Part shown: positions 1 to 6,392 of the stretch, one piece after another | How the letters are laid out: every line of letters starts with the position of its first letter | Numbering within the stretch: the stretch's first letter is position 1 | NCBI GenBank assembly: GCA_910586745.1 | Contig: CAJUJZ010000106.1 | Location: 1 to 7,931, forward strand | DNA: 7,931 nt | Source of the DNA: an uncultured Mucispirillum sp. | GTDB taxonomy: Bacteria; Chrysiogenota; Deferribacteres; Deferribacterales; Mucispirillaceae | Direction of reading: 5' to 3' | The notes under the pieces: model-generated | Seen by the model: the letters and a program-made list of their open reading frames with translations, nothing else | The model's database searches: none | Told to the model about the DNA's origin: nothing | Program-made: the position numbers and the translations under genes

Positions 1-59
1 ATGGCAATAATGCAGTAAATAACGGCGTAAAAATTAAAATAACTTCTAAAATAGGATAA
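1..59 (+). CDS. 3' end of upstream gene, probably RND/HlyD-type periplasmic adaptor (partial)
   Basis: An open frame (reading from base 3) enters from the left edge and stops at TAA 57-59, giving the tail GNNAVNNGVKIKITSKIG. The stop lies 27 bases before the RND permease start on the same strand. Adaptor (membrane fusion) proteins are usually encoded directly upstream of their RND permease, and many end in a short beta strand with a 'G..V.I' pattern like the one here. The identity is therefore inferred from position and a weak resemblance. With only 18 residues visible no domain can be recognised, and another protein is possible. Confidence 0.45.
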   Translation, partial: GNNAVNNGVKIKITSKIG

Positions 60-86
60 AGCAGATAATTAAGGTTATATATAAAT

Positions 87-3000
87 ATGATTAAGTTTGC
101 AGTTGAAAACCCAGTGAAAGTACTGGTAGGAGTATGTTTTTTAGTAATATTTGGTATTCAGGCATTTTTAAATATGCCATACCGTCTTATTCCAAGTATT
201 GAATATCCGCAGATTTCTGTAAGTACATACTGGCGTGGTGCATCTCCTTATGAAGTAGAAAAAGAAATACTTGAAAGGCAGGAAAGGGTGCTTAAAACTA
301 TCCCCGGCTTAATAGACTGCGAAAGCACAGCAAGAGAAAGTTCTGCTTATATTACTTTAATGTTTGATATGGATGTATCTGTAAATGATGCAATACTTCT
401 TGTTGCTAATAAATTAAACGAAGTAAGCGGCTATCCAGATAATATGAACCAGCCAGCAATAAGGTCAGCAAATACAGACGCTGTTTCTGTTGTAGATTTA
501 ATGCTTTTGACTGATGATACAAATAAACGCTCTATTGATGAATATTTAAGTTTCTTTGAAGAAACTATCAAACCTTATTTTGACAGGGTAAAAGGTGTTG
601 CCGATGTAAGCTATTGGGGTGGCAGGGCAAGACAGATACAAATAGATGTAGACCCATACAGGCTGAGTGCATACAACATCACTCTTTCAGCAATCATAAA
701 TGCATTAAACAAAGAAAATGTAAATATTTCTGCAGGAACTATTGATTTTGGTGCAAAAGATTATAGGTTCCGCACAATAGGTGAAGCAAAAACACCGCAG
801 AATATTAGGGATATTGTAGTAGTATCAAGCGATAATGCAAGACTTAAACTGGGTGATATTTCTAATGTAGACTATGGCTTTTCTAAAAGAAGCACTATTG
901 TAAGCTATGGCAATACAAATGCTTTAAGTGTGGGCATAGTTGCTCAGGCAGGGGCAAATGTATTAGAGCTTACAAATGATGTAGATAAGGTAGTAGAAAA
1001 CTTAAATAATGGAATATTAAAAAATAACGGCTTAAAGTTTGTAAAAATAGCAGACCAGAAAAATTATATTTTACAGGCTATAACATTAGTGAAATCTAAT
1101 ATTATTGTTGGCGGTTTTTTAGCTGTTATTGTGCTTTTAGTATTTTTAAGAAGTGTTCGTGCCACATTAGTTATTGCTGTTACTATTCCAATATGTATTA
1201 TTGGCACATTTTTAATTATGCACTTATTAGGCAGTACATTAAATGTAATAAGCCTGGCAGGTATTGCATTTTCTGTAGGTATGCTTATAGATAACTCTAT
1301 TGTTGTGCTTGAAAATATAGACAGGCACATATCAAATGGTAAAAAGGCTCTTGATGCCGCAGTTACTGCCACAAAAGAAGTATGGGGTGCAGTTCTTGCT
1401 TCCACTTTAACAACAATAGCTGTATTTCTTCCTATTATTTTTGTAAAAGAAGAAGCAGGTCAGCTTTTTGGCGATATAGCAATAGCAGTTAGTGCAGCCG
1501 TTGGTTTAAGCCTTCTTACATCTATTACTGTTATCCCTGTATTATCTAAAATATTATTTTCAGCTGTAGAAAATAAAAAAGAAAAAAACAGTGCTGTATT
1601 AAGTAAGATAAAAAGTAAAATATCTGCACTGCATATAAATGATAATGTAAAAGAAAAATTAATGAAATACAGTCCAAATAATCTGCTTGTTACTACTGGT
1701 AATTTTTTTGTAAAATATATTGTATTAATATCTGATAAAATTAATTCTAAATTCATTATAAAATTTGCCTTTATTGTTATAGTAACAAGTTTTTCTATAA
1801 TAAGTGCTTATATGCTTATGCCTAAAATGGACTATCTGCCACTTGGTAATAAAAATATGGTAGAATCTCGCTTTACTCCACCGCCTGGTATTTCATATAA
1901 TGAAAGAAAAGCCATGGGCGATTTTATTTACAGAGAACTAAAGCCGTATATGGAAGGCGAAAAAGACGGCTATCCGCAGATAGACAGTTTTGTTTTTATT
2001 GCAAGCTCTACTTATGTGGCACTTCGTGCTACAAGTAAAGATGAGGCAAGAATTGTTGAACTTCAGCCATTACTTGCATCAGTTTCTGCAAGAATACCAG
2101 GTATTACAGCATCTACTTCACAAGTGCCATTATTTAATATTGGCAGAGGCTCAAGTAATACATTTTTAATGAATGTGGCAGGAGCTATGGAGTATGAAAA
2201 CCTTATAAACACTGTCCGTCTTATACAAGACAGGATAATGAATGAAATACCAGAAGTTCAGCTGCGACTAAACCCTGCATCAAACCCAGTATATCCAGAA
2301 GTGCAGATTATTCCAAACCGTGAAGCACTAAAATCTGCAGGCATTACAGCTACAGAGCTTGGCATATCTGTTGATGCTTATTTAGATGGCAGAAAAGTAG
2401 GGGAGTTTAAAGATTCATCTATCGGCACAATAGATATTATGCTGCAGGGGGAAAGGAAAAGTTTTAATAATCCAGATGAAGTATATTCTATACTTGTAAA
2501 CTCTGGCTCAGGTTTTCCTGTTCCTATATCCAGCCTTGCAGAAACAAAGGAAGTAATGGGCATAGAAAGAATAAGAAGATATAACTATCAGCGTTCATTT
2601 TTATTTATAATTACACTACCAAAAGGTATGGTATTAGAGCAGCTGCAAGATAGAATAAATACAAAAGTATTAGAGCCTATGAGAGAAGAAGGGCTGCTGC
2701 AGGGCATCACAGTTTATACAAGTGGTGCATCATCAAAACTTGAACATGCTAAAGATGCTCTTTCTGGTAACTTTATGCTAGCTATACTTATAACATATCT
2801 TTTAATGGCAGCACTGCTTAATAATTTCTTTTATCCACTTATCATTATGTTTTCAGTGCCGCTTGCTGCAACAGGTGGGTTTATTGGGCTTGATTTAGTA
2901 AACAAATTCTTAACGCCACAGTCCCTTGATATTATTACTATGCTTGGGTTTATTATGCTTATAGGCTCAGTTGTAAATAACCCTATATTAATTGTTTATC

Positions 3001-3278
3001 AGACATTAATTAATATAAAATACGGTATGAGTGGCAGTGCTTCAATTCGTGATGCTTTAAAAACAAGGATTAGACCTATTTTTATGAGTACAACCACATC
3101 TCTTTTTGGTATGCTTCCACTTGTTTTAGTACCAGGGGCAGGCAGTGAACTTTATCGTGGTATGGGAAGTGTTATATTAGGTGGTATGGCATTATCTACT
3201 ATATTTACTCTTTTTTTAGTACCTGCATTATTATCACTGTTTTTAGGCAGAAAAAAAGGTAGTGAAACAGTTGAATAG
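87..3278 (+). CDS. RND-family efflux permease, HAE1-like (AcrB/SwrC-type)
   Basis: This is an inner-membrane, proton-driven multidrug/hydrophobic-compound exporter that would work with a periplasmic adaptor and an outer-membrane channel. At 1063 residues it is full length (AcrB is about 1050). The RND layout is visible: TM1 at about 10-28, a large periplasmic loop, TM2-6 at about 338-490, TM7 at about 556-579, a second periplasmic loop, and TM8-12 at about 896-1053. Family signatures include 'FLRSVRATLVIAVTIPI' (353-369), 'GMLIDNSIVVLENI' in TM4 (398-411), and 'MPKMDYLPLGN' after TM7. In TM4 the AcrB Asp pair is Asp402-Asn403. In TM10 the AcrB lysine position is Asn964 ('VVNNPILIV'). This DN/NN pattern is, as I recall, common in the SwrC-like branch and is not the heavy-metal (CusA) pattern. 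TM6 and TM7 are joined by a long Lys-rich cytoplasmic linker (about 492-555). An AAGG at 71-74 lies 12 bases before the ATG, a rather long spacing. Substrate is not predictable. It appears co-transcribed with the adaptor remnant upstream and the acetyltransferase downstream. Confidence 0.93.
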   Translation: MIKFAVENPVKVLVGVCFLVIFGIQAFLNMPYRLIPSIEYPQISVSTYWRGASPYEVEKEILERQERVLKTIPGLIDCESTARESSAYITLMFDMDVSVNDAILLVANKLNEVSGYPDNMNQPAIRSANTDAVSVVDLMLLTDDTNKRSIDEYLSFFEETIKPYFDRVKGVADVSYWGGRARQIQIDVDPYRLSAYNITLSAIINALNKENVNISAGTIDFGAKDYRFRTIGEAKTPQNIRDIVVVSSDNARLKLGDISNVDYGFSKRSTIVSYGNTNALSVGIVAQAGANVLELTNDVDKVVENLNNGILKNNGLKFVKIADQKNYILQAITLVKSNIIVGGFLAVIVLLVFLRSVRATLVIAVTIPICIIGTFLIMHLLGSTLNVISLAGIAFSVGMLIDNSIVVLENIDRHISNGKKALDAAVTATKEVWGAVLASTLTTIAVFLPIIFVKEEAGQLFGDIAIAVSAAVGLSLLTSITVIPVLSKILFSAVENKKEKNSAVLSKIKSKISALHINDNVKEKLMKYSPNNLLVTTGNFFVKYIVLISDKINSKFIIKFAFIVIVTSFSIISAYMLMPKMDYLPLGNKNMVESRFTPPPGISYNERKAMGDFIYRELKPYMEGEKDGYPQIDSFVFIASSTYVALRATSKDEARIVELQPLLASVSARIPGITASTSQVPLFNIGRGSSNTFLMNVAGAMEYENLINTVRLIQDRIMNEIPEVQLRLNPASNPVYPEVQIIPNREALKSAGITATELGISVDAYLDGRKVGEFKDSSIGTIDIMLQGERKSFNNPDEVYSILVNSGSGFPVPISSLAETKEVMGIERIRRYNYQRSFLFIITLPKGMVLEQLQDRINTKVLEPMREEGLLQGITVYTSGASSKLEHAKDALSGNFMLAILITYLLMAALLNNFFYPLIIMFSVPLAATGGFIGLDLVNKFLTPQSLDIITMLGFIMLIGSVVNNPILIVYQTLINIKYGMSGSASIRDALKTRIRPIFMSTTTSLFGMLPLVLVPGAGSELYRGMGSVILGGMALSTIFTLFLVPALLSLFLGRKKGSETVE

Positions 3279-3798
3279 TATTATTATAGAAACAAAAAGG
3301 CTTTATTTAAGAAAGCTGCAGATGTCTGATATAAATGCATTAAGGGATATTCTACAGGATAAAGAAGTAATGTATGCTTATGAGCATGGCTTTTCTGATG
3401 AAGAAGTTATGCAGTGGTATGAAAAACAGCAGGATAGATATAAAAATGATGGTGTCGGTCTTTTAGCTGTTATATTAAAAAGTGAAGATAAGTTAATCGG
3501 TCAGTGCGGACTTACTCTGCAGGATTATAAAGATAAAAAAGTTTATGAAATAGGCTATCTTTTTAATAAGTCATACTGGCACAATGGATATGCAGTAGAA
3601 AGTGCTGCAGCATTTAAGGAATATGCATTTAAACAGTTAAAAATAGATGAAGTTTATTCTATTATACGCACAAATAACTACCCGTCACAAAAAGTTGCAG
3701 AAAGAAATGGTATGACAGTAAAAGATGAAATTATAAAGCATTACTATAATATAGATATGCCCCATTATGTCTACAGTATTAAAAACCCTTTAATATAA
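3262..3798 (+). CDS. GNAT-family N-acetyltransferase, RimJ/RimL type
   Basis: The product (178 residues from the GTG at 3262) should transfer acetyl from acetyl-CoA to an amino group of a protein N-terminus, small molecule or drug. It opens with the typical 'ETKRLYLRKLQMSD' (10-23). It carries the acetyl-CoA-binding strand-loop-helix 'EIGYLFNKSYWHNGYAVESA' (96-115), where W-H-N-G-Y-A corresponds to the RimL W-G-x-G-Y-A P-loop. It closes with 'NNYPSQKVAERNGM' (138-151), the conserved N..S..V.e..G segment. There is no good ATG. GTG 3262 overlaps the permease stop by 17 bases, but the nearest AAGG (3256-3259) is only 2 bases away. TTG 3271 in the same frame has an 11-base spacing and may be the true start, giving 175 residues. 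Either start implies translational coupling to the pump. The substrate is unknown; linkage to an efflux gene suggests, without proof, a role in resistance. Confidence 0.85.
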   Translation: MKQLNSIIIETKRLYLRKLQMSDINALRDILQDKEVMYAYEHGFSDEEVMQWYEKQQDRYKNDGVGLLAVILKSEDKLIGQCGLTLQDYKDKKVYEIGYLFNKSYWHNGYAVESAAAFKEYAFKQLKIDEVYSIIRTNNYPSQKVAERNGMTVKDEIIKHYYNIDMPHYVYSIKNPLI

Positions 3799-3862
3799 AT
3801 ATCTTATAATATTCACTGCTTTCAAATATTTTCTTTAATTATTATAAATATATAAAATTGTC

Positions 3863-3890
3863 TTGCAATTTATCTCTACATAGAGATAAT
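3863..3890 (+). promoter_or_regulatory. candidate promoter of the marR-nitroreductase unit
   Basis: TTGCAA (3863-3868) and GATAAT (3885-3890) are separated by 16 bases and match the sigma-70 consensus at 4/6 and 5/6 positions. The palindrome at 3870-3889 would fill the spacer and the -10 box, a good arrangement for repression. However, transcription would then begin near 3897, after the GGAG ribosome site and only about 3 bases before the ATG. An AT-rich upstream -10 such as TATAAA (3851-3856), which lacks a clear -35, is an alternative. The rest of the 3799-3862 gap is AT-rich with no clear terminator for the preceding gene. Confidence 0.35.
3870..3889. promoter_or_regulatory. palindromic operator, MhqR-like, probable autoregulatory site of the MarR repressor
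   Basis: TTATCTCTACATAGAGATAA is a perfect inverted repeat with 8-base arms (3870-3877 and 3882-3889) and a 4-base centre, ending one base before the GGAG ribosome site of the MarR gene. An 18-20 bp palindrome immediately upstream of a marR gene is the usual arrangement for autorepression. The core TATCTC(N6)GAGATA has the same outer twelve bases and the same length as the B. subtilis MhqR operator as I remember it (TATCTCGAATTCGAGATA). No second copy of TATCTC(N6)GAGATA was noticed elsewhere in the window. Confidence 0.75.
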
Positions 3891-3894
3891 GGAG
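3891..3894 (+). promoter_or_regulatory. ribosome binding site that fixes the marR start
   Basis: GGAG, extended by AG, sits 5 bases before ATG 3900. It supports that ATG over the in-frame TTG at 3858, which has no Shine-Dalgarno sequence and whose extra 14 codons would run straight through the operator palindrome. Confidence 0.75.
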
Positions 3895-3899
3895 AGTGT

Positions 3900-4331
3900 A
3901 TGGATAATCCAGCAGAGTTGAAAATATTAATAGGAATGCACAGAGCAGTTAATAAAATAGACGGCAAAACTATTAAAATAGTTAAGCAGTATGGCTTAAG
4001 TTTAGGGCAGTTTGCAGTTTTAGAAGCACTATATCATAAAGGCGATATGACAGTATGGCAGGTGCAGGAAAAAATTTTAAGTTCAAGCGGGACTATACCT
4101 GTTATTATAAAAAACCTTGAAAAAAGTGGATATGTTAATCATAAGGCAGATGAATGTGATGAAAGAAAGTGCATGCTGCATATTACAGATAAGGGGGCAG
4201 ATTTAATAAAACAGGTGTTTCCAGAAAATAAGAATATGATTATAGAATCTTTTAAAAACTTATCATATAATGAAAAAGATGAACTTTTAAGGCTTTTAAA
4301 AAGCTTGGAAAATAAAGTAATGGAGGAATAA
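3900..4331 (+). CDS. MarR-family transcriptional repressor, MhqR-like
   Basis: This 143-residue protein has the normal MarR length and fold order: N-terminal dimer helix (about 5-28), winged helix-turn-helix (about 34-97), and C-terminal dimer helices (about 98-140). 'GQFAVLEALYHKGDMTVWQVQEKIL' (36-60) leads into the recognition helix 'SSSGTIPVIIKNLEKSGYV' (61-79). The wing carries Asp87-Glu88-Arg89 (the conserved DxR) followed by 'LHITDKG' (93-99). The 'LYHKGD...EKIL.SSG' run resembles, from memory, B. subtilis MhqR, a repressor released by quinones and other electrophiles. Two cysteines, Cys86 and Cys91, flank the wing DxR and could be redox or electrophile sensors. The gene follows an MhqR-like operator and its stop overlaps the nitroreductase start by one base (TAATG), so it most likely represses itself and that enzyme. 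MarR membership is very secure; the MhqR-type ligand is an inference. Confidence 0.9.
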   Translation: MDNPAELKILIGMHRAVNKIDGKTIKIVKQYGLSLGQFAVLEALYHKGDMTVWQVQEKILSSSGTIPVIIKNLEKSGYVNHKADECDERKCMLHITDKGADLIKQVFPENKNMIIESFKNLSYNEKDELLRLLKSLENKVMEE

Positions 4332-4906
4332 TGATGCAGATAGTTAGTTCATTAAAAAAACGCAGAACATATTATAATATTAAAAAAGAACTGCCAGTAT
4401 CTATTGAAAATGTTATAGAAATAGTGGAAGAAATAACAGAGCTTGTGCCTGATGCTTTTAATATGAAAAGCAGCCGTTTAGTTATTGTGTATGGAGAAAT
4501 GCAGAATAAATTATGGGATAAAATATATGATACTTTTGGTGGAAAAGTGCCAAGAGAAAAAATAGATAGTTTCCTTGCAGGGTATGGGACTATTTTATAT
4601 TTTTATGATAGTAAGGTAGTATCTGATATGCAAAGTAAATTTCCAACTTATGCTGCGAATTTTCCAGTGTGGGCAAATCAAGCCAGTGGTATGCTGCAGC
4701 TTGCTGTTTGGAGCGGTTTAAGAGAGCTTGAAATTGGTGCATCTTTACAGCATTATAACCCTGTAATAGATAAAGCAGTTAAAGAACTTTTAAATATTCC
4801 AGAAGAATATGTATTAATTGCACAAATGCCTTTTGGTGCAATAGGTGAAGAACCTGCACAAAAAGAAAAAGAAGATATTAAAAAACGAGTGACAATTATT
4901 TCATAA
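4331..4906 (+). CDS. nitroreductase-family FMN oxidoreductase, Frm2/CinD-like
   Basis: The product should be a cytoplasmic FMN enzyme reducing nitroaromatics, quinones or similar electrophiles with NAD(P)H. It has 191 residues and the short architecture of the Frm2-like branch. The N-terminal FMN-phosphate arginines are in 'KKRRTYYNI' (9-17). 'PDAFNMKSSR' (40-49) replaces the more usual P-S-A-F-N-S-Q-S-S-R. Family blocks follow: 'GYGTILYFYD' (84-93), 'FPTYAANFPVWANQASGM' (104-121), 'GASLQHYNPVID' (136-147) and 'AQMPFG' (164-169). This branch, as I recall, includes yeast Frm2/Hbn1 and lactococcal copper-induced CinD rather than E. coli NfsB. Two adjacent ATGs exist: GGAGG (4322-4326, inside the marR end) is 4 bases from ATG 4331 and 7 bases from ATG 4334, so the second may be preferred (190 residues). 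Translation is coupled to the MarR repressor, which suggests induction by the compounds it detoxifies. Confidence 0.9.
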   Translation: MMQIVSSLKKRRTYYNIKKELPVSIENVIEIVEEITELVPDAFNMKSSRLVIVYGEMQNKLWDKIYDTFGGKVPREKIDSFLAGYGTILYFYDSKVVSDMQSKFPTYAANFPVWANQASGMLQLAVWSGLRELEIGASLQHYNPVIDKAVKELLNIPEEYVLIAQMPFGAIGEEPAQKEKEDIKKRVTIIS

Positions 4907-4911
4907 ATACA

Positions 4912-4939
4912 AAATGGGATAATTTTTATTATCCCATTT
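4912..4939. terminator. bidirectional hairpin terminator between convergent nitroreductase and gdhA
   Basis: AAATGGGATAA (4912-4922) and TTATCCCATTT (4929-4939) form a perfect 11-bp stem with a 6-base loop, located 5 bases after the nitroreductase stop and 28 bases beyond the gdhA stop. Read on the minus strand the stem is followed by TTTTGTATTT, a fair U-tract. Read on the plus strand, only the T's closing the stem are present, so it probably works best for gdhA but serves both genes. Confidence 0.85.
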
Positions 4940-4967
4940 AAAGTATAATAATATCAAACTTAATTTA

Positions 4968-6317
4968 TTAAATAAGTCCAAGTGGTATCATAGCATCAGC
5001 AACGCGTGTAAAGCCTGCAATATTTGCACCCATTAAATAGTTGCCTTTAAATCCATATTCTTCTGCTGTTGCAAAGCATGTTCTATGGATATCACGCATA
5101 ATTGTTTGAAGTCTTGCATCAGTATAATCAAATTTCCATGTATCTCTGCATGCATTTTGCTGCATTTCAAGGGCAGAAGTAGCAACACCGCCTGCATTAG
5201 TTGCTTTACCTGGAGCATAAAGTATATTAGATGACTGTAAAAGATGAATAGCACCAGGAGTGCTTGGCATATTTGCACCTTCTGTCACACAGATACAGCC
5301 ATTTTTAATTAATGTTTCTGCATGTTTTTCATTTAATTCATTTTGTGTAGCACAAGGCATAGCAATATCACATGGAATATCCCAGATACTGCCGCTTTCT
5401 TTATATTCTGCATTTGGATGATATTTAACATATTCTTTGATGCGTTTATATTCTACTTCTTTAAGCTGTTTTACAGTATCTAATTTAATACCGTCAGCAT
5501 CATATATGTAGCCGTTTGAGTCAGAGCATGCAATAACTTTGCCGCCTAACTGCTGAACTTTTTCAATAGCATATATTGCAACATTACCTGCACCAGAAAC
5601 TATAACTTTTTTACCGTCAAAAGCTTCTTTTCTAGTCTGCAGCATAAGTTCAGTAAAGTAAACAAGCCCATATCCTGTAGCTTCTTTACGAACGAGAGAA
5701 CCGCCATAAGCCATACCTTTACCAGTAATAACCCCTGATTCAAATCTACTTGTTAACCTTTTATACTGCCCAAAAAGGTAGCCAATTTCTCTGCCGCCAA
5801 CACCTATATCACCAGCAGGAACATCTGTATATTCGCCAATATACTTATGAAGTTCTGTCATAAAGCTTTGGCAGAAACGCATAATTTCTGCATCAGATTT
5901 GCCTTTAGGGTCAAAATCTGAGCCGCCTTTTGCACCACCTATTGGCATACCAGTAAGTGCATTTTTAAATATCTGCTCAAAACCTAAAAATTTAATAATA
6001 CCAAGATATACAGAAGGGTGAAAACGAAGACCGCCTTTATAAGGCCCCATTACACTTGAAAATTGAACACGAAAACCTCTGTTAATATGTATTTCGCCTT
6101 TATCATCTATCCAAGGAACTCTGAAAATAATCTGCCTTTCAGGTTCACATATTCTCTCTATAAGTTTTTGTTCCATATACTCTGGATGTTTATCTAAAAC
6201 TACCCCAAGAGTTTCTAAAACTTCTCTAACAGCTTGATGAAATTCAACTTCTCCAGGGTTTCTGTTGACTATTTGTCGATAAATAGATTCAATTTTTTCA
6301 TTCATTATTGTTGACAT
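4968..6317 (-). CDS. gdhA: NADP-type glutamate dehydrogenase
   Basis: This enzyme catalyses 2-oxoglutarate + NH4+ + NADPH to glutamate, linking ammonia assimilation to the TCA cycle. The 449-residue chain matches hexameric bacterial GdhA (about 445-450). The substrate-binding half contains 'GPYKGGLRFHP' (91-101, Lys94), 'IFKNALTGMPIGGAKGG' (116-132, Lys118 and catalytic Lys130) and 'PAGDIGVGGREIGY' (167-180, catalytic Asp170). All four are offset by exactly five from the Clostridium symbiosum residues Lys89/113/125/165, so the active site is intact. The Rossmann half has 'VSGAGNVAIYA' (240-250) and 'ACSDSNG' (263-269). A serine-containing loop in place of an acidic strand end favours NADP(H), although cofactor choice is not certain from sequence. 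The start is ATG 6317, set by AAAGG seven bases upstream; the frame is open to 6374 but the extra 19 codons are intergenic in character. It is a single-gene unit, convergent with the nitroreductase and divergent from the CNNM gene. Confidence 0.96.
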   Translation of the reverse strand: MSTIMNEKIESIYRQIVNRNPGEVEFHQAVREVLETLGVVLDKHPEYMEQKLIERICEPERQIIFRVPWIDDKGEIHINRGFRVQFSSVMGPYKGGLRFHPSVYLGIIKFLGFEQIFKNALTGMPIGGAKGGSDFDPKGKSDAEIMRFCQSFMTELHKYIGEYTDVPAGDIGVGGREIGYLFGQYKRLTSRFESGVITGKGMAYGGSLVRKEATGYGLVYFTELMLQTRKEAFDGKKVIVSGAGNVAIYAIEKVQQLGGKVIACSDSNGYIYDADGIKLDTVKQLKEVEYKRIKEYVKYHPNAEYKESGSIWDIPCDIAMPCATQNELNEKHAETLIKNGCICVTEGANMPSTPGAIHLLQSSNILYAPGKATNAGGVATSALEMQQNACRDTWKFDYTDARLQTIMRDIHRTCFATAEEYGFKGNYLMGANIAGFTRVADAMIPLGLI

Positions 6318-6324
6318 GGCACCA

Positions 6325-6329
6325 CCTTT
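6325..6329 (-). promoter_or_regulatory. ribosome binding site that fixes the gdhA start
   Basis: On the minus strand AAAGG (continuing as TGG) stands 7 bases before ATG 6317. The upstream ATG at 6374 has no such site, and the internal ATG at 6305 would be 19 bases away. Confidence 0.75.
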
Positions 6330-6345
6330 AATTTTTATGCAGTTT

Positions 6346-6374
6346 ATGTTATCATAACTTATTTTTTTAATCAA
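6346..6374 (-). promoter_or_regulatory. candidate gdhA promoter
   Basis: On the minus strand TTGATT (6374-6369) and TAACAT (6351-6346) are 17 bases apart and each matches the sigma-70 consensus at 4/6 positions. The leader would be about 22-25 bases and includes the AAAGG site. An A9 run lies about 36 bases upstream of the -35 box. The surrounding AT content makes chance matches likely. Confidence 0.35.
6348..6358. repeat. short palindrome over the gdhA -10 region
   Basis: GTTATCATAAC is a perfect 5-1-5 inverted repeat overlapping the candidate gdhA -10 box. Its position would suit an operator, but at this size and base composition it could be chance. Confidence 0.25.
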
Positions 6375-6392
6375 TAGTAAAAAATAACTATT
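6373..6392. repeat. inverted repeat upstream of gdhA
   Basis: AATAGT (6373-6378) and ACTATT (6387-6392) form 6-base arms around an A-rich 8-base centre, touching the candidate gdhA -35 box. It is a possible regulator site or simply AT-rich chance symmetry. Confidence 0.25.

Noticed and set aside
1064..1756. Two minus-strand open frames (1064-1405 and 1460-1756) inside the RND gene
   Set aside because: They are antisense to strongly conserved RND membrane segments, show no recognisable domain and have no ribosome site; they look like mirror frames of the real gene.
2378..2563. Minus-strand 61-codon frame within the second periplasmic loop of the permease
   Set aside because: It is short, antisense to conserved coding sequence and has no supporting signals.
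87..3278. Heavy-metal efflux (CusA-type) assignment for the permease
   Set aside because: The TM4 motif is GMLIDNSIVVLENI rather than the CusA-type G.M.DAA.V..EN, and the neighbours do not suggest metal export.
3799..3862. Possible terminator after the acetyltransferase
   Set aside because: Only weak A/T symmetry (AATATT repeats) is present, with no G+C stem or U-tract; efflux operon transcription may read through towards marR.
3858..3899. N-terminal extension of the MarR protein to TTG 3858
   Set aside because: No ribosome site precedes it, it would translate through the operator palindrome, and ATG 3900 with GGAG gives the usual MarR length.
5033..5278. Minus-strand 81-codon frame inside gdhA
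   Set aside because: It lies in another frame of the conserved C-terminal half of glutamate dehydrogenase, with no domain or start signal.
6318..6374. N-terminal extension of GdhA by 19 codons
   Set aside because: The extra residues match no GdhA N-terminus; AAAGG seven bases before ATG 6317 marks the start, and the stretch overlaps the likely promoter.
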